Shown here piece by piece: positions 63,887-64,000 of a DNA stretch of 64,000 bases. The notes below the pieces were generated by a model. The model saw only the letters and a program-made list of their open reading frames with translations. It was not told the DNA's origin and searched no databases. Source of the DNA: Bacteroides timonensis (lineage in GTDB: Bacteria > Bacteroidota > Bacteroidia > Bacteroidales > Bacteroidaceae); contig NZ_CBVI010000016.1 of the NCBI RefSeq assembly GCF_000513195.1, positions 124,001 through 188,000 on the forward strand. The letters are read 5' to 3'. Position numbers and translations under genes: made by a program. Position 1 is the first letter of the stretch; each line of letters begins with the position of its first letter.

Positions 63887-63915
63887 AGGGGTTCTTATAT
63901 TAAATAAGAACCCCT
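63887..63915 (+). terminator. Hairpin after the precursor peptide gene
   Basis: A 12-bp perfect stem (63887-63898 with 63904-63915, AGGGGTTCTTAT) and 5-nt loop, starting 9 bp after the stop and followed by ATAAAAAAT. The next gene begins only 21 bp later on the same strand. It may be a partial terminator that keeps the peptide mRNA abundant and lets some polymerases continue. Confidence 0.7.
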
Positions 63916-63936
63916 ATAAAAAATCGTACAAAAACC

Positions 63937-64000
63937 ATGAAGGTACTTTTATATGCATCTTGTCTAATTAGTTTGTTTCTAACTCTTTTCTCATTGACAG
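63937..64000 (+). CDS. Start of an exported or membrane protein (cut by window end)
   Basis: ATG at 63937 opens MKVLLYASCLISLFLTLFSL, a hydrophobic signal or TM segment running to the window edge. It is directly downstream of the precursor gene. By position it may belong to the peptide system, for example an export component, but 21 residues do not identify it. Confidence 0.5.
   Translation, partial: MKVLLYASCLISLFLTLFSLT

Overview
The window looks like a chromosomal segment of a human-gut Bacteroides. Three things point there: two SusC/SusD outer-membrane pairs, many promoters with the Bacteroides -7 box TAnnTTTG, and lineage-typical families (DUF3244, DUF3836, DUF4369, FecR/DUF4974, ptb-buk). 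The species cannot be fixed from sequence alone.

Layout. 1-8.5 kb (minus strand): a glycan-uptake locus with a SusC transporter, a SusD binding lipoprotein, a partial surface lipoprotein and a three-domain secreted esterase. 8.5-16.1 kb (minus): a divalent-metal RND efflux operon (outer-membrane channel, membrane fusion protein, RND pump) followed by its response regulator and sensor kinase. A second large sensor kinase lies at 16.2-18.5 kb. 19.3-25.4 kb: tRNA-Leu(CAA) and housekeeping genes (mannose-1-phosphate guanylyltransferase, HIT protein, GreA, a thioredoxin-fold lipoprotein, PNPase). 25.5-33 kb: an ECF sigma/FecR anti-sigma/SusC/SusD trans-envelope signalling locus. 33.3-38 kb: buk-ptb, LD-carboxypeptidase, glutaminyl cyclase and sufE. 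38-40.6 kb: a small insertion island with broken transposases and small lipoproteins, flanked by a perfect 156-bp duplication of the sufE 3' end. 40.6-43.7 kb: a membrane-protein operon (CPBP protease, two DUF2975, XRE regulator), a 29-residue membrane peptide and a DUF3836 protein. 44-53.4 kb: ribF, HAD phosphatase, Ca2+-type P-ATPase, a sensor kinase with a Cys-rich PAS domain, rubredoxin, a Na/Pi transporter and a nucleoside kinase.

The most interesting part is 53.7-64 kb. A module is present twice in tandem: a membrane-anchored TPR protein with a cytosolic helix-turn-helix-like tail, then a small exported DUF3244 protein, then a membrane protein joining a catalytically dead C39-peptidase-like domain to a vitamin K epoxide reductase (VKOR) domain and a thioredoxin domain. 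The second module ends in a 66-residue peptide with a double-glycine leader and exactly two cysteines in the predicted core. Both DUF3244-C39/VKOR operons share a promoter with two direct repeats placed identically relative to the -7 box. I read this as a duplicated, TPR-regulated system for making and oxidatively folding a secreted disulfide peptide. The export machinery would lie beyond position 64000.

A second, independent pattern is a set of five intergenic arrays of unrelated sequence whose repeat period is 11 or 22 bp in every case (19.0, 26.5, 33.1, 53.4 and 59.4 kb).
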